A stretch of DNA of 64,000 bases from VXYL01 sp964348085 (GTDB lineage Bacteria > Pseudomonadota > Gammaproteobacteria > Pseudomonadales > Azotimanducaceae): positions 1 to 64,000 of the forward strand of contig CAYGBI010000004.1 of the NCBI GenBank assembly GCA_964348085.1. Reading direction: 5' to 3'. Below the pieces are notes generated by a model that searched no databases, was not told where the DNA came from, and saw nothing but the letters and a program-made list of their open reading frames with translations. The translations under genes and the position numbers were made by a program. Below are positions 19,158-26,863 of this stretch, in pieces. The first letter of the stretch is position 1, and each line of letters opens with the position of its first letter.

Positions 19158-20266
19158 GAGTCGGCGCCGGTCCGATCGGCCGCCAGCCGCGCATAGAGGG
19201 CAAGGGTTTCTTCGCACATGCGTTCGACGGCGAAGTCGTGGTCGCGAATCGCGCCTCGGGCGGCCGTTTCGTCGTCCAACACGGCGACGAGCTTGGCCGC
19301 CGCGTCGGCGCGGTCTCCTCTCTTGGCGAGGCCGGGCGGAAATATCCGCGCCAGCACCTCGCCGCCGCCGCCGTGGTCGTAGCCGACCACGGGCGTGCCG
19401 AGCGACAGCGCCTCCAAGACCGTGCGGCCGAACGACTCCGGGTGGGTGGACAACGACATCACCGCCGATGAGACCGCCATGATTTCCCGCAGGTCCGTGC
19501 GGTGCCCGGTGAAGGTCAGCCAAGGGGCTTGCGTCCGCAGCGACTCTTCGTAGGCGCGATGCTTGGCCGTGGCGCCGCCGACCACGACGCCCGCCAAGTC
19601 GCAGTGTTCCCCGCCCGCGCGCCGGAGCACGTCGATGAAGTCCACATGGCCTTTCAGGCGGGTTAGGCGACCGGGCAGTATCACCAGTCGCTTGCCGACC
19701 AACTGCGGGTGCTGTGTGCGCCACGCGCCAAGCCACGCAGCCTCTGGGCGGAAGCCGGAATGGAAGCGGCGCTTGTCCACGCCTCGGTATATGCGTGTCA
19801 GTTTGCTTTCGTCGACGTGCGGATAGTTCGTCGTCACATAACGGCGGGCGGTGTCGGAAACCACGATCACCCGCTCGCCCCGAGTCATCACGGCGCTGTA
19901 GGCGTTGACGGTATAAAGCCCGTGGACGGTGGTTACGAAGCGCGGCCGGGTCGCCGCCGGGAGCCGCCGCCAAGCCAGCCAGCACAGCCAAGCCGGGAGT
20001 CGCGAGCGGGCGTGCAGGATGGTGGGGCGCTCCTCGGCGAGCCAGCGGCGCAGCTTCCTCGTTTCCAGCAGCGTCGCCGGGTGCTTTTCCCCCAACCGCC
20101 ACGTCACGTGGCGACTGCCTTCGCGCTCGAGGTCGGCCACCAAGCGCCCGCCGGCCGAGAGCACGATGGACTCGTGCCCGGCGGCGACGAGCGCCCGGGC
20201 GATCTCCAACGTACCCTGTTCGACGCCGCCGCCGTCGAGGGCGGGCAGCACTTGCACGACTCGCAT
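19154..20266 (-). CDS. Glycosyltransferase family 4 protein
   Basis: 370 residues starting MRVVQVLPALDGGGVEQGTLE, the classic GT4 N-terminus. FVTTVHGLYTVN follows in the acceptor domain, and the donor domain has VILPGRLTRLKGHVDFI and THPESFGRTVLEALSLGTPVV with the E(x7)E motif. It resembles LPS core or O-antigen glycosyltransferases. Upstream open frame is antisense to phoX, so the ATG at 20266 is the natural start. It is coupled to the polysaccharide deacetylase gene by a GTGA overlap. Confidence 0.9.
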   Translation of the reverse strand: MRVVQVLPALDGGGVEQGTLEIARALVAAGHESIVLSAGGRLVADLEREGSRHVTWRLGEKHPATLLETRKLRRWLAEERPTILHARSRLPAWLCWLAWRRLPAATRPRFVTTVHGLYTVNAYSAVMTRGERVIVVSDTARRYVTTNYPHVDESKLTRIYRGVDKRRFHSGFRPEAAWLGAWRTQHPQLVGKRLVILPGRLTRLKGHVDFIDVLRRAGGEHCDLAGVVVGGATAKHRAYEESLRTQAPWLTFTGHRTDLREIMAVSSAVMSLSTHPESFGRTVLEALSLGTPVVGYDHGGGGEVLARIFPPGLAKRGDRADAAAKLVAVLDDETAARGAIRDHDFAVERMCEETLALYARLAADRTGADS

Positions 20267-20314
20267 CGGTGCACAAGTGTAGTGGCCGCCAAGCACCTGA
20301 TACCATGCCCCGCT

Positions 20315-21619
20315 ATGGCGACGCGGCGCGAGTTTTTGGCGGCGACTGCGACGGCGGGCGCGGTTGCGGCGTTCGCTTGGCCAAGACGGGGGCAGGCGAC
20401 GAGCGGCGACGGGACGCGGTTGCGTCCGGTCCGAGACCAGACCACCGGCGCGCCCTTGCTTAAGCTGCCGCCGGAGTTCACCTACAAGTCGTTTAGCTGG
20501 TCGTTCGACGTCATGGACGACGGCAACTTCGTTTCCGGCCTGCCCGACGGCATGGGCGCATTTCCCGCGGCCGATGGGCGCACGGTCACCTTGGTGCGCA
20601 ATCACGAGATCGCCTTGGGTCACCTTCTAGGGAAATCGCCGGTATACGACCCGCTTTGCGGCGGCGGCACGACCACGCTCACCTTCGACCTCAGAGCCGG
20701 CGAGTGGCTCGCTTCCCGGGTGTCGCTCGCCGGTACCTACAAGAACTGCGCCGGCGGCCCGACGCCTTGGGGAAGTTGGCTCTCTTGTGAAGAAACCGTG
20801 GCTGACCCAGCCACCGAAAACGTACGCAAGCCGCACGGGTACGTGTTCGAGGTGCCGGCGGCGGGCGTCGGCGATCCGCGACCGATCACCGGCCTCGGCC
20901 GGTTCAAGCACGAGGCAGCGGCGGTGGACGCCGACACCGGCATCGTCTATCTCACGGAGGACGAGCGCCGTGCCGGCCTGTATCGCTTCGTGCCGCGGGA
21001 GGGCGGTTCGCTGCGGGGGGCGGGCCGCCTGCAAATGCTCGCCATCGAGGACCGCCCGAAGTTCACCGGACGCTGGCGGTCGGGCATGGCTCTGCCGGTG
21101 GCGTGGGTGGACATCGACGACCCGGAGGCCGCCGCCGGCCGTTCGGTGTTCCGACAGGGCTATGACGAAGGGGGCATGCGCTTCAAGCGCTTGGAGGGTT
21201 GTTGGCTCGAAGGCGGTTATTTGTATTTCGTTTCCACCACCGGCGGGCGCGCCGGCATGGGACAAATCTGGGAACTCGCCGTGGCGGAGGAACGCCTGCG
21301 TTTGCTTTACGAGTCCCCGGGGCGAGACACGTTGGACATGCCCGACAACCTGATCGCCATGCCGGACGGCGCGCTGTTGCTGTGCGAGGATGGCGGCGCC
21401 CCCTGCCGGTTGCGCCTGCTCGCGCCGAGCGGCGAACTGACCATGCTGGCCGAGAACAATATCGTCTTGGACGGCTTGAAGGACATGCACGGCGACTACC
21501 GAGGCGGCGAGTGGTGCGGCGTGTGTCGCGCCGGCGATTGGCTGTTCGCCAACATACAAAAGCCCGGCATCACCTTCGCCATCACTGGGCCGTGGGAGGA
21601 ACTCGCCCGTCAACGGTAG
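20315..21619 (+). CDS. PhoX-family (DUF839) secreted phosphatase-like protein
   Basis: 434 residues. A twin-arginine-type signal, ATRREFLAATATAG, predicts Tat export of a folded, metal-loaded protein. The body matches PhoX/DUF839: TLVRNHEIALGH, NCAGGPTPWGSWLSCEET with the conserved Cys, KHEAAAVD, and DMPDNLIAMPDG followed by LLLCEDG. PhoX enzymes are Ca/Fe alkaline phosphatases, but many DUF839 relatives are uncharacterised. Its 3' end overlaps the convergent acyltransferase by 10 bases. No Pho box was recognised upstream. Confidence 0.85.
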   Translation: MATRREFLAATATAGAVAAFAWPRRGQATSGDGTRLRPVRDQTTGAPLLKLPPEFTYKSFSWSFDVMDDGNFVSGLPDGMGAFPAADGRTVTLVRNHEIALGHLLGKSPVYDPLCGGGTTTLTFDLRAGEWLASRVSLAGTYKNCAGGPTPWGSWLSCEETVADPATENVRKPHGYVFEVPAAGVGDPRPITGLGRFKHEAAAVDADTGIVYLTEDERRAGLYRFVPREGGSLRGAGRLQMLAIEDRPKFTGRWRSGMALPVAWVDIDDPEAAAGRSVFRQGYDEGGMRFKRLEGCWLEGGYLYFVSTTGGRAGMGQIWELAVAEERLRLLYESPGRDTLDMPDNLIAMPDGALLLCEDGGAPCRLRLLAPSGELTMLAENNIVLDGLKDMHGDYRGGEWCGVCRAGDWLFANIQKPGITFAITGPWEELARQR

Positions 21620-22494
21620 ATGTTGGGCTGGCGTCGAAAGCGGTAGCGCTTGTACTCCCACTGGTATTGCGTCGGCTGCCGGGCGACGACCGCCTCCACC
21701 GCCGCGTTCATGGCGGCCGCGCTCGTCACCGGATCGGGGCTGCGAATCGCCGCATCGACCGCTTCGATGCGCACGTCGAAGCCTTCGGCGACCCTCGTCG
21801 CGCTGCCGATGACGACTGTGGCATCGACCCGTGCGAGCAGCTTCCCGACCAGCGACATGGTGGACGTCTCGCGCCCGAAGAACGGCGCGCTCACGCTGCC
21901 GCCCACCCTAGGCACCTGATCGGGCAGCACGGCCACCAAGCCACCGCGGCGCAACTCGCGCATCAGATGGCGCAAGCCGCCTACCGAGTCGCTCGCCGGC
22001 CGATGCCCAAGCCGGGCGCGCGCCCGACGCAGTGCTTGATCGACCGCCTTGGACTTGGGTCGCTCGTACAGCGGCGCCAAAGGTTCGATGGTGTTCAGGT
22101 AATAGCCGAGATACTCCCAATTGCCGAAGTGGGGCGCGAGAAGCAGCGCGCCTTGCCCGGGCGGACGGTCGCGCAGCAACGCCTCGCCTTCGACATGCCG
22201 GGTCAAGGTCGCCAGCCTCGGCAGCGGCCAGGTCCACAGCGCAACCGCTTCCGCTGCGGTCATGGCGGTTTGACGAATGCTCTCCCGCGTCGTCCTCTCC
22301 CGCCAGGCGGCGTCCCGCTGGGGGTAGACGATGCCCATATTGATGCGCGTGGTGCGCACGCCGCGACCGTTGTGGCGATAGGCCAGATCGCCGGCGAGTC
22401 CGCCCAACCGACGCAGCGCGTCGATCGACAGTGGCGAGAGCAGCGTGCAGGCGGCGCGGGCGGCGACCAGCCCGGAGCGTGCGACCAGTTCCAC
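21610..22494 (-). CDS. LpxL/HtrB-type lipid A acyltransferase
   Basis: 294 residues, the usual length of late lipid A acyltransferases, with a hydrophobic N-terminus for inner-membrane anchoring. The catalytic HX4E motif is intact in LLLAPHFGNWEYLGYY, and the second block VLPDQVPR plus FFGRE matches the family. It would add a secondary acyl chain from acyl-ACP to a lipid A precursor. Its position beside the glycan genes fits a role in LPS. Confidence 0.9.
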   Translation of the reverse strand: MELVARSGLVAARAACTLLSPLSIDALRRLGGLAGDLAYRHNGRGVRTTRINMGIVYPQRDAAWRERTTRESIRQTAMTAAEAVALWTWPLPRLATLTRHVEGEALLRDRPPGQGALLLAPHFGNWEYLGYYLNTIEPLAPLYERPKSKAVDQALRRARARLGHRPASDSVGGLRHLMRELRRGGLVAVLPDQVPRVGGSVSAPFFGRETSTMSLVGKLLARVDATVVIGSATRVAEGFDVRIEAVDAAIRSPDPVTSAAAMNAAVEAVVARQPTQYQWEYKRYRFRRQPNIYR

Positions 22495-22513
22495 GGCGCC
22501 AAAAGCGCTCTGC

Positions 22514-22942
22514 TCAAGGCGGCCAGACGCCGATGATCCCGCCCATGAGCACCGAATAAGCGACGCGGTAGCCGGCTTGTATCGCCCAGAGCTTCCACCC
22601 CCAACCGCAAAAAGCGGCGTCGGAAGCCATGGCCGCGGCGATGAAGCCGATGCCGGTAATGAAGCCGAACAGCAGTCCGCTCGCCAAGCCGGTCATGTTC
22701 AGACCATGCATCAACGCCGCCACCACGACGCAGGTGACGAGTGCGGTGACGGCGCTGATGATGAACGGCTGCGGCGACGGTTGCAGTTCGTCCGCCGATT
22801 TGCCGAGTGCCGCCAGCCAAGCTTTGCCGAACATCGGCCCGTACCACAAACCGCCGAGCGCGAACGCGGCTACGGTGGCGAGCAGAATGGCCCACCAATT
22901 CAGTCCTCCAAAGTCGAGCATGGTTTTACCTACAGTTGCCAT
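22514..22942 (-). CDS. DUF1761-family membrane protein
   Basis: 142 residues with about four hydrophobic segments. The start (LNWWAILLATVAAFALGGLWYGPMFGKAW, split here as LNWWAILLATVAAF and GGLWYGPMFGKAW) is the DUF1761 signature. Function unknown. An internal ATG at codon 8 is an alternative start. It sits 19 bases upstream of the LpxL-type gene on the same strand. Confidence 0.85.
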   Translation of the reverse strand: MATVGKTMLDFGGLNWWAILLATVAAFALGGLWYGPMFGKAWLAALGKSADELQPSPQPFIISAVTALVTCVVVAALMHGLNMTGLASGLLFGFITGIGFIAAAMASDAAFCGWGWKLWAIQAGYRVAYSVLMGGIIGVWPP

Positions 22943-23058
22943 CCGAGTGCTTGGAGTATGGCAATGCCGCTGTCGCCTTGGTAGACGCGGTGGTAGTCTG
23001 ACGGCGCTAATCGCACGGTTCGCGATTCGCGCTGTCGGATCAGATGAGGGGACACGAA

Positions 23059-23952
23059 ATGGATATCGCCGAACTAGGGGCCTGTCCGGACACCGACGCC
23101 GTGATGTTGGCGCTCGACAAGTACGACTTGGTGAAACACGCTTTGGAGCTCGACGCTTATGGCGTCACCGTCATTCCCAAAGAGAAGATGGGCGTCAGCG
23201 ACGACTTTGTCGATCGCCTGCGCGGCGCCATCGTCGCCGCGTGCGAAAAGCGCAACGGCGTGACGATCGGCGACTATCGAGATTCGCAGGCCAAGGGCGA
23301 GGGCTTGTTCAAGAACTCTTGGTATCTGCTGAAGGAAGACCCGGTATTCGCCGAGGCGGCCACCAATCCCAGAGCGCTGGCCATCGCCCGCTGGCTGTTG
23401 GGCCGCAGCGCCATCCTCGCCGGTCACACGTGGATCATCAAGCCGCGCACTTCCCATGATCTCAGCCTGCACAGCGACGCGCACGGCGTGCCGCCCGGCG
23501 GCGGCCACATCGCCCACGTGGCGAATCTGTCGTGGCTTTGCACCGACTACGCCGGCCCCGAGGACGGCCCCACCGTGTTCGTTCCCGGCAGCCACCGTTA
23601 CGGACGGGCGACGCTGCCACACGAGCAGAAGCTCGCGGATTGTCCGTTCAAGACCGTCACGCTGAACGCCGAAGCGGGTTCGCTGGCAGTTTGGCATGGC
23701 GCCACGTGGCATGGTTCGACGCCGCGCTCGAAGCCGGGTCTGCGCGTCACGTTGGTGCAGGTGTACATGCGTATGCATATGCGCCCGATCAACATGTGGC
23801 AGAACGATGAGGTGGATCCGGCGCTGCTGGAGAAGTATCCCGAGCTGAAAACCATCCTCGGCGGCGAGCATCTCTATCCCTACAAGGAGCACAACGACCA
23901 CCCGGAGCGCGTCGCGCCGTTCATGCGCACCGGCACCGATCCCTTCGCATGA
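23059..23952 (+). CDS. Phytanoyl-CoA dioxygenase (PhyH) family oxygenase
   Basis: 297 residues. Fe(II)/2-oxoglutarate oxygenase of the PhyH type. The iron ligands are visible: HSDAHG (HxD) and the distal His in WHGATWHGSTPR; a basic Arg for 2-oxoglutarate follows in LRVTLVQVYM. The substrate is unknown. The ATG at 23059 was preferred over one 15 bases earlier because GAGGGG lies at the right distance before it. It overlaps the next gene by ATGA and is part of a three-gene operon. Confidence 0.87.
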   Translation: MDIAELGACPDTDAVMLALDKYDLVKHALELDAYGVTVIPKEKMGVSDDFVDRLRGAIVAACEKRNGVTIGDYRDSQAKGEGLFKNSWYLLKEDPVFAEAATNPRALAIARWLLGRSAILAGHTWIIKPRTSHDLSLHSDAHGVPPGGGHIAHVANLSWLCTDYAGPEDGPTVFVPGSHRYGRATLPHEQKLADCPFKTVTLNAEAGSLAVWHGATWHGSTPRSKPGLRVTLVQVYMRMHMRPINMWQNDEVDPALLEKYPELKTILGGEHLYPYKEHNDHPERVAPFMRTGTDPFA

Positions 23953-24707
23953 GCGAGGACTGGTGGGACGCCACCGATCCCGGTGGCCGGTCGGTGCGCG
24001 AGTTCAAGCTCGCAAGACCCGGTACCGACCGTGCGGTGACGGGCGCGCTGTGGTCGCCCGCCGACGCCATCGCCGAGCCGGCGCCGCTGGTGTTGTTCGG
24101 ACACGGCGCCTCCGGGAACCGCTACCAAGCGCCGATCCCCCACTTGGCGGGTCGCCTCGCCGAGGAAGCTGGCTGCCGGTCCCTCGCCATCGACGGCCCC
24201 GTTCACGGCTTGCGGCAAGTCGGCCCCGGCGGCCGCCCAGCCTTCGCCGAGGAAGCGCGGCGGCCCACTTTCTTGGACGACATGCTGGCGGACTGGCAGG
24301 CCGCCCTAGCGGCAGCGCGGCGCGAGGTCGGCATCGGCAAGCTCGGTTACTTGGGCCTCTCCATGGGATCCATATTCGGTATTCCGCTGTTGGCTCGCTT
24401 GGCGGAGGTCGAGGTCGCCGTGCTCGGATTGCTTGGCGCCACGAAGGCCGGACGACCGTTCGCTGAACGGCTGCTCGCCGATGCGGCGAAGATCACCTGT
24501 CCGGTACTGTTTCTGATGCAGTTGGAGGATGAGTTGTTTCCACGCGACGGCTATCTGGCGTTGTTCGACGCGCTGGCGAGCACGGATAAACGGATGCACG
24601 CCAACCCCGGCCTGCATCCCGAGGTGCCGGCCGAGGAAATCGACTTCGCGTTCGGTTTTCTCCGCCGGCATTTGGCCGAGGAGGGGCCTAAGGTGAACGC
24701 CAAATGA
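23949..24707 (+). CDS. Alpha/beta hydrolase (dienelactone-hydrolase-like)
   Basis: 252 residues. The oxyanion strand LVLFGHGASGNR is followed by the nucleophile elbow GLSMGS. An acidic residue in QLEDELFPRDG and a His in NPGLHPEVP complete a likely catalytic triad. It probably hydrolyses an ester or lactone. It overlaps both neighbours by ATGA, so the dioxygenase, hydrolase and enolase-superfamily protein are translationally coupled and probably act on one compound in sequence. Confidence 0.85.
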   Translation: MSEDWWDATDPGGRSVREFKLARPGTDRAVTGALWSPADAIAEPAPLVLFGHGASGNRYQAPIPHLAGRLAEEAGCRSLAIDGPVHGLRQVGPGGRPAFAEEARRPTFLDDMLADWQAALAAARREVGIGKLGYLGLSMGSIFGIPLLARLAEVEVAVLGLLGATKAGRPFAERLLADAAKITCPVLFLMQLEDELFPRDGYLALFDALASTDKRMHANPGLHPEVPAEEIDFAFGFLRRHLAEEGPKVNAK

Positions 24708-25897
24708 AGATCGCCTCGGTCCAACCCTATGTCGTCGGCACGCCGCCACCGTACCGTGGCGGCCGCAATTGGGTGTTCGTCAAGCTCACCACGGACGACG
24801 GCATCGACGGCGTCGGCGAGGTGTACAAAGCCCCTTTCCATCCGCTCACGGTGGCGAAACTCATCGAGGATGTCGGCGAAACCTACGTCGTGGGCCAAGA
24901 CCCGTTTCAGATCGAGCGCCTATGGCGGTCGGTCTACTACGGCGAAGGCTACGAGTCGCACGATCACCACCAGCACCCCGACCATGCCCTGACCGGCGTG
25001 CTGAGCGCCGTGGAAATGGCGTGTTGGGACATCGTCGGCAAGGCGCTCGATCAGCCGATCTACAACTTGCTCGGCGGGCGCTACCACGACCGGCTGCGTT
25101 CCTACACGTACCTCTGGCCGGCGCCGAACGACACCAGCCGCCGGCCCACGCATACGCATCCGGAAGCCGCCCGGGAGAGTGCCTTGGCGCATGTGGAGGA
25201 AGGCTTCACGGCGCTTAAGTTCGACCCGCTGATCGACGTGATGGGCAGTGAAGACCCCCGCGAACCGCCGTTGGATCGCTTGGACAACGCCGAAGCCGTG
25301 GTGTGCGCCGTCCGGGAGGCGGTGGGCAACAAAGCGGACATTCTTATCGGCACCCACGGTCAGTCCACCACATCCGGCGCCATTCGTTTCGCCCGGCGGA
25401 TCGAACAGTACGATCCGCTTTGGTTCGAGGAACCGGTGCCGCCGGAAAACCGGGACGAGATGGCGAGGGTGGCGCGGGCCACCACGATCCCGGTGGCGAC
25501 GGGCGAACGGCTGGCGACCAAGTTCGAGTTCCGCGAACTGCTGGAGAAGCAAGCGGCGGCGATCTTGCAGATGGCGCTCGGTCGCGTCGGCGGCATCCTA
25601 GAGGCCAAGAAGATCGCCGGCATGGCCGAGGCCTACTACGCGCAGATCGCCCCACACTTGTACTGCGGGCCCATCGAGGCGGCGGCCAACATCCAAGTGG
25701 ATACCTGCAGTCCGAACTTCCTCGTGCAGGAGAGCATTGGCCGGTTCGACGGCTTCCATGCGGAGATTCTCAAAGAGCCGATCCGCTGGGAAGCCGGCTA
25801 CATCATTCCGCCGACTAGGCCTGGTCTGGGCGTCGAGTTGAACGAGGAGGTCGTCTTAGCGCATCCGTACCGGCCGCCTCGACGACGGCGGAATTAG
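24704..25897 (+). CDS. Mandelate racemase / muconate lactonizing enzyme superfamily protein
   Basis: 397 residues with the enolase-superfamily plan: an N-terminal capping domain (to about 125) and a TIM barrel. LKFDP gives Lys172, and Glu242/243 in WFEEPVPPE and Glu268 in ATGERLA are metal-ligand positions. At the first ligand position, where galactonate-dehydratase-type members have Asp (VDFHG), this protein reads IGTHG (215-219), so the usual Asp is Gly or Thr. Acid-sugar dehydration is the likely general chemistry, but the substrate is unknown. Last gene of a three-gene coupled operon. Confidence 0.88.
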   Translation: MKIASVQPYVVGTPPPYRGGRNWVFVKLTTDDGIDGVGEVYKAPFHPLTVAKLIEDVGETYVVGQDPFQIERLWRSVYYGEGYESHDHHQHPDHALTGVLSAVEMACWDIVGKALDQPIYNLLGGRYHDRLRSYTYLWPAPNDTSRRPTHTHPEAARESALAHVEEGFTALKFDPLIDVMGSEDPREPPLDRLDNAEAVVCAVREAVGNKADILIGTHGQSTTSGAIRFARRIEQYDPLWFEEPVPPENRDEMARVARATTIPVATGERLATKFEFRELLEKQAAAILQMALGRVGGILEAKKIAGMAEAYYAQIAPHLYCGPIEAAANIQVDTCSPNFLVQESIGRFDGFHAEILKEPIRWEAGYIIPPTRPGLGVELNEEVVLAHPYRPPRRRRN

Positions 25898-25918
25898 GCA
25901 CCGAATGGGGGACCAAGC

Positions 25919-26791
25919 ATGGTGCGCGCTGGCTTGCTCGCGGGTACTGTGTTGATGGCGGCGTCTTCGGCGGGGGCTTGCGTCGAGGTTATTGCGCATC
26001 GGGGGGCGTCGGGCTACCTGCCGGAGCACACCCTGCCTGCCTACGCGCTCGGCTATGGCCAAGGTGCGCATTGGATCGAACCGGACGTCGTGCTCACGGC
26101 GGACGAAGTGCCCATCGCACTGCACGACGTTACCTTGGGTCGCACTACCGACGTGGCCGACGTGTTCCCGGATCGCGTACGAGCCGACGGCGAATACTAC
26201 GCCGCCGATTTCACCTACGCGGAAATCAGTCGGCTGCGGGTTGTCGATTCCACCCCCGGCAGATACCCCCACGCAACATTCCGGGTGCCGGCCCTCGGCG
26301 AGGTCCTCGAACTGGTGGCCGGCTTGAATCGCACCACCGGTCGGCGGGTTGGCGTCTATCCCGAGTTGAAGCGGCCCGCGTCGCAACCGAACCTCGCCGC
26401 ACGGATTCTGGCGGCACTCGCCGCGCACGACCTGCCGGTGATACTGCAATCGTTCGACGCTGCGGCTTTGGCGGCGCTCGAAACCGACTACCCGCGCGTC
26501 CAGCTAATCGGCGTGCCCGGTCCAGTGACGGACGCAGCGCTCGACCAGGTGGCCGGTTACGCTACCGGCGTGGGCGTGGCGAAGTCCCTGCTCGCCGAGG
26601 ATGCGTCGATCGTTCAGCGCGCCAAGGCGCGTGACCTCGCCGTACACGTGTACACGTTACGGGCGGATCGCGTACCGGCTAGGTTCAAGTCGTTCGCCGA
26701 GGAGGTTTCGGCGCTCGCTGGATTGGGTGTCGATGCGGTCTTTACCGACCATCCGGATCAGGTGTTGGCGGTGGTCGATGGCTGCGAGTAG
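25919..26791 (+). CDS. Exported glycerophosphodiester phosphodiesterase
   Basis: 290 residues. A signal peptide (GLLAGTVLMAASSAGA, cleaved before Cys21 or nearby) predicts periplasmic location. GlpQ-type residues are present: IAHRGASG, PEHT, the metal pair in WIEPDVVLTAD, and ALHDVTLGRTT. It hydrolyses glycerophosphodiesters to glycerol 3-phosphate and an alcohol. The N-terminal Cys after the hydrophobic stretch could also be lipidated, but no clear lipobox is seen. It starts 21 bases after the enolase-superfamily gene, with GGGGGA upstream. Confidence 0.92.
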   Translation: MVRAGLLAGTVLMAASSAGACVEVIAHRGASGYLPEHTLPAYALGYGQGAHWIEPDVVLTADEVPIALHDVTLGRTTDVADVFPDRVRADGEYYAADFTYAEISRLRVVDSTPGRYPHATFRVPALGEVLELVAGLNRTTGRRVGVYPELKRPASQPNLAARILAALAAHDLPVILQSFDAAALAALETDYPRVQLIGVPGPVTDAALDQVAGYATGVGVAKSLLAEDASIVQRAKARDLAVHVYTLRADRVPARFKSFAEEVSALAGLGVDAVFTDHPDQVLAVVDGCE

Positions 26792-26827
26792 CTTCGGTCT
26801 CGCTGGTCGCATCCAGCCTTGTGATCT

Positions 26828-26859
26828 GCCCGCCCGCGGCGAAGGCCCCACGGGCGGGC
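26828..26859. terminator. GC-rich hairpin between convergent genes
   Basis: GCCCGCCCG (26828-26836) pairs perfectly with CGGGCGGGC (26851-26859) around a 14-base loop. It lies between the convergent glycerophosphodiesterase and fabY genes, right after both stops, as expected of a shared terminator. There is no T tract, so termination is inferred from structure and position. Confidence 0.4.
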
Positions 26860-26863
26860 CGCA

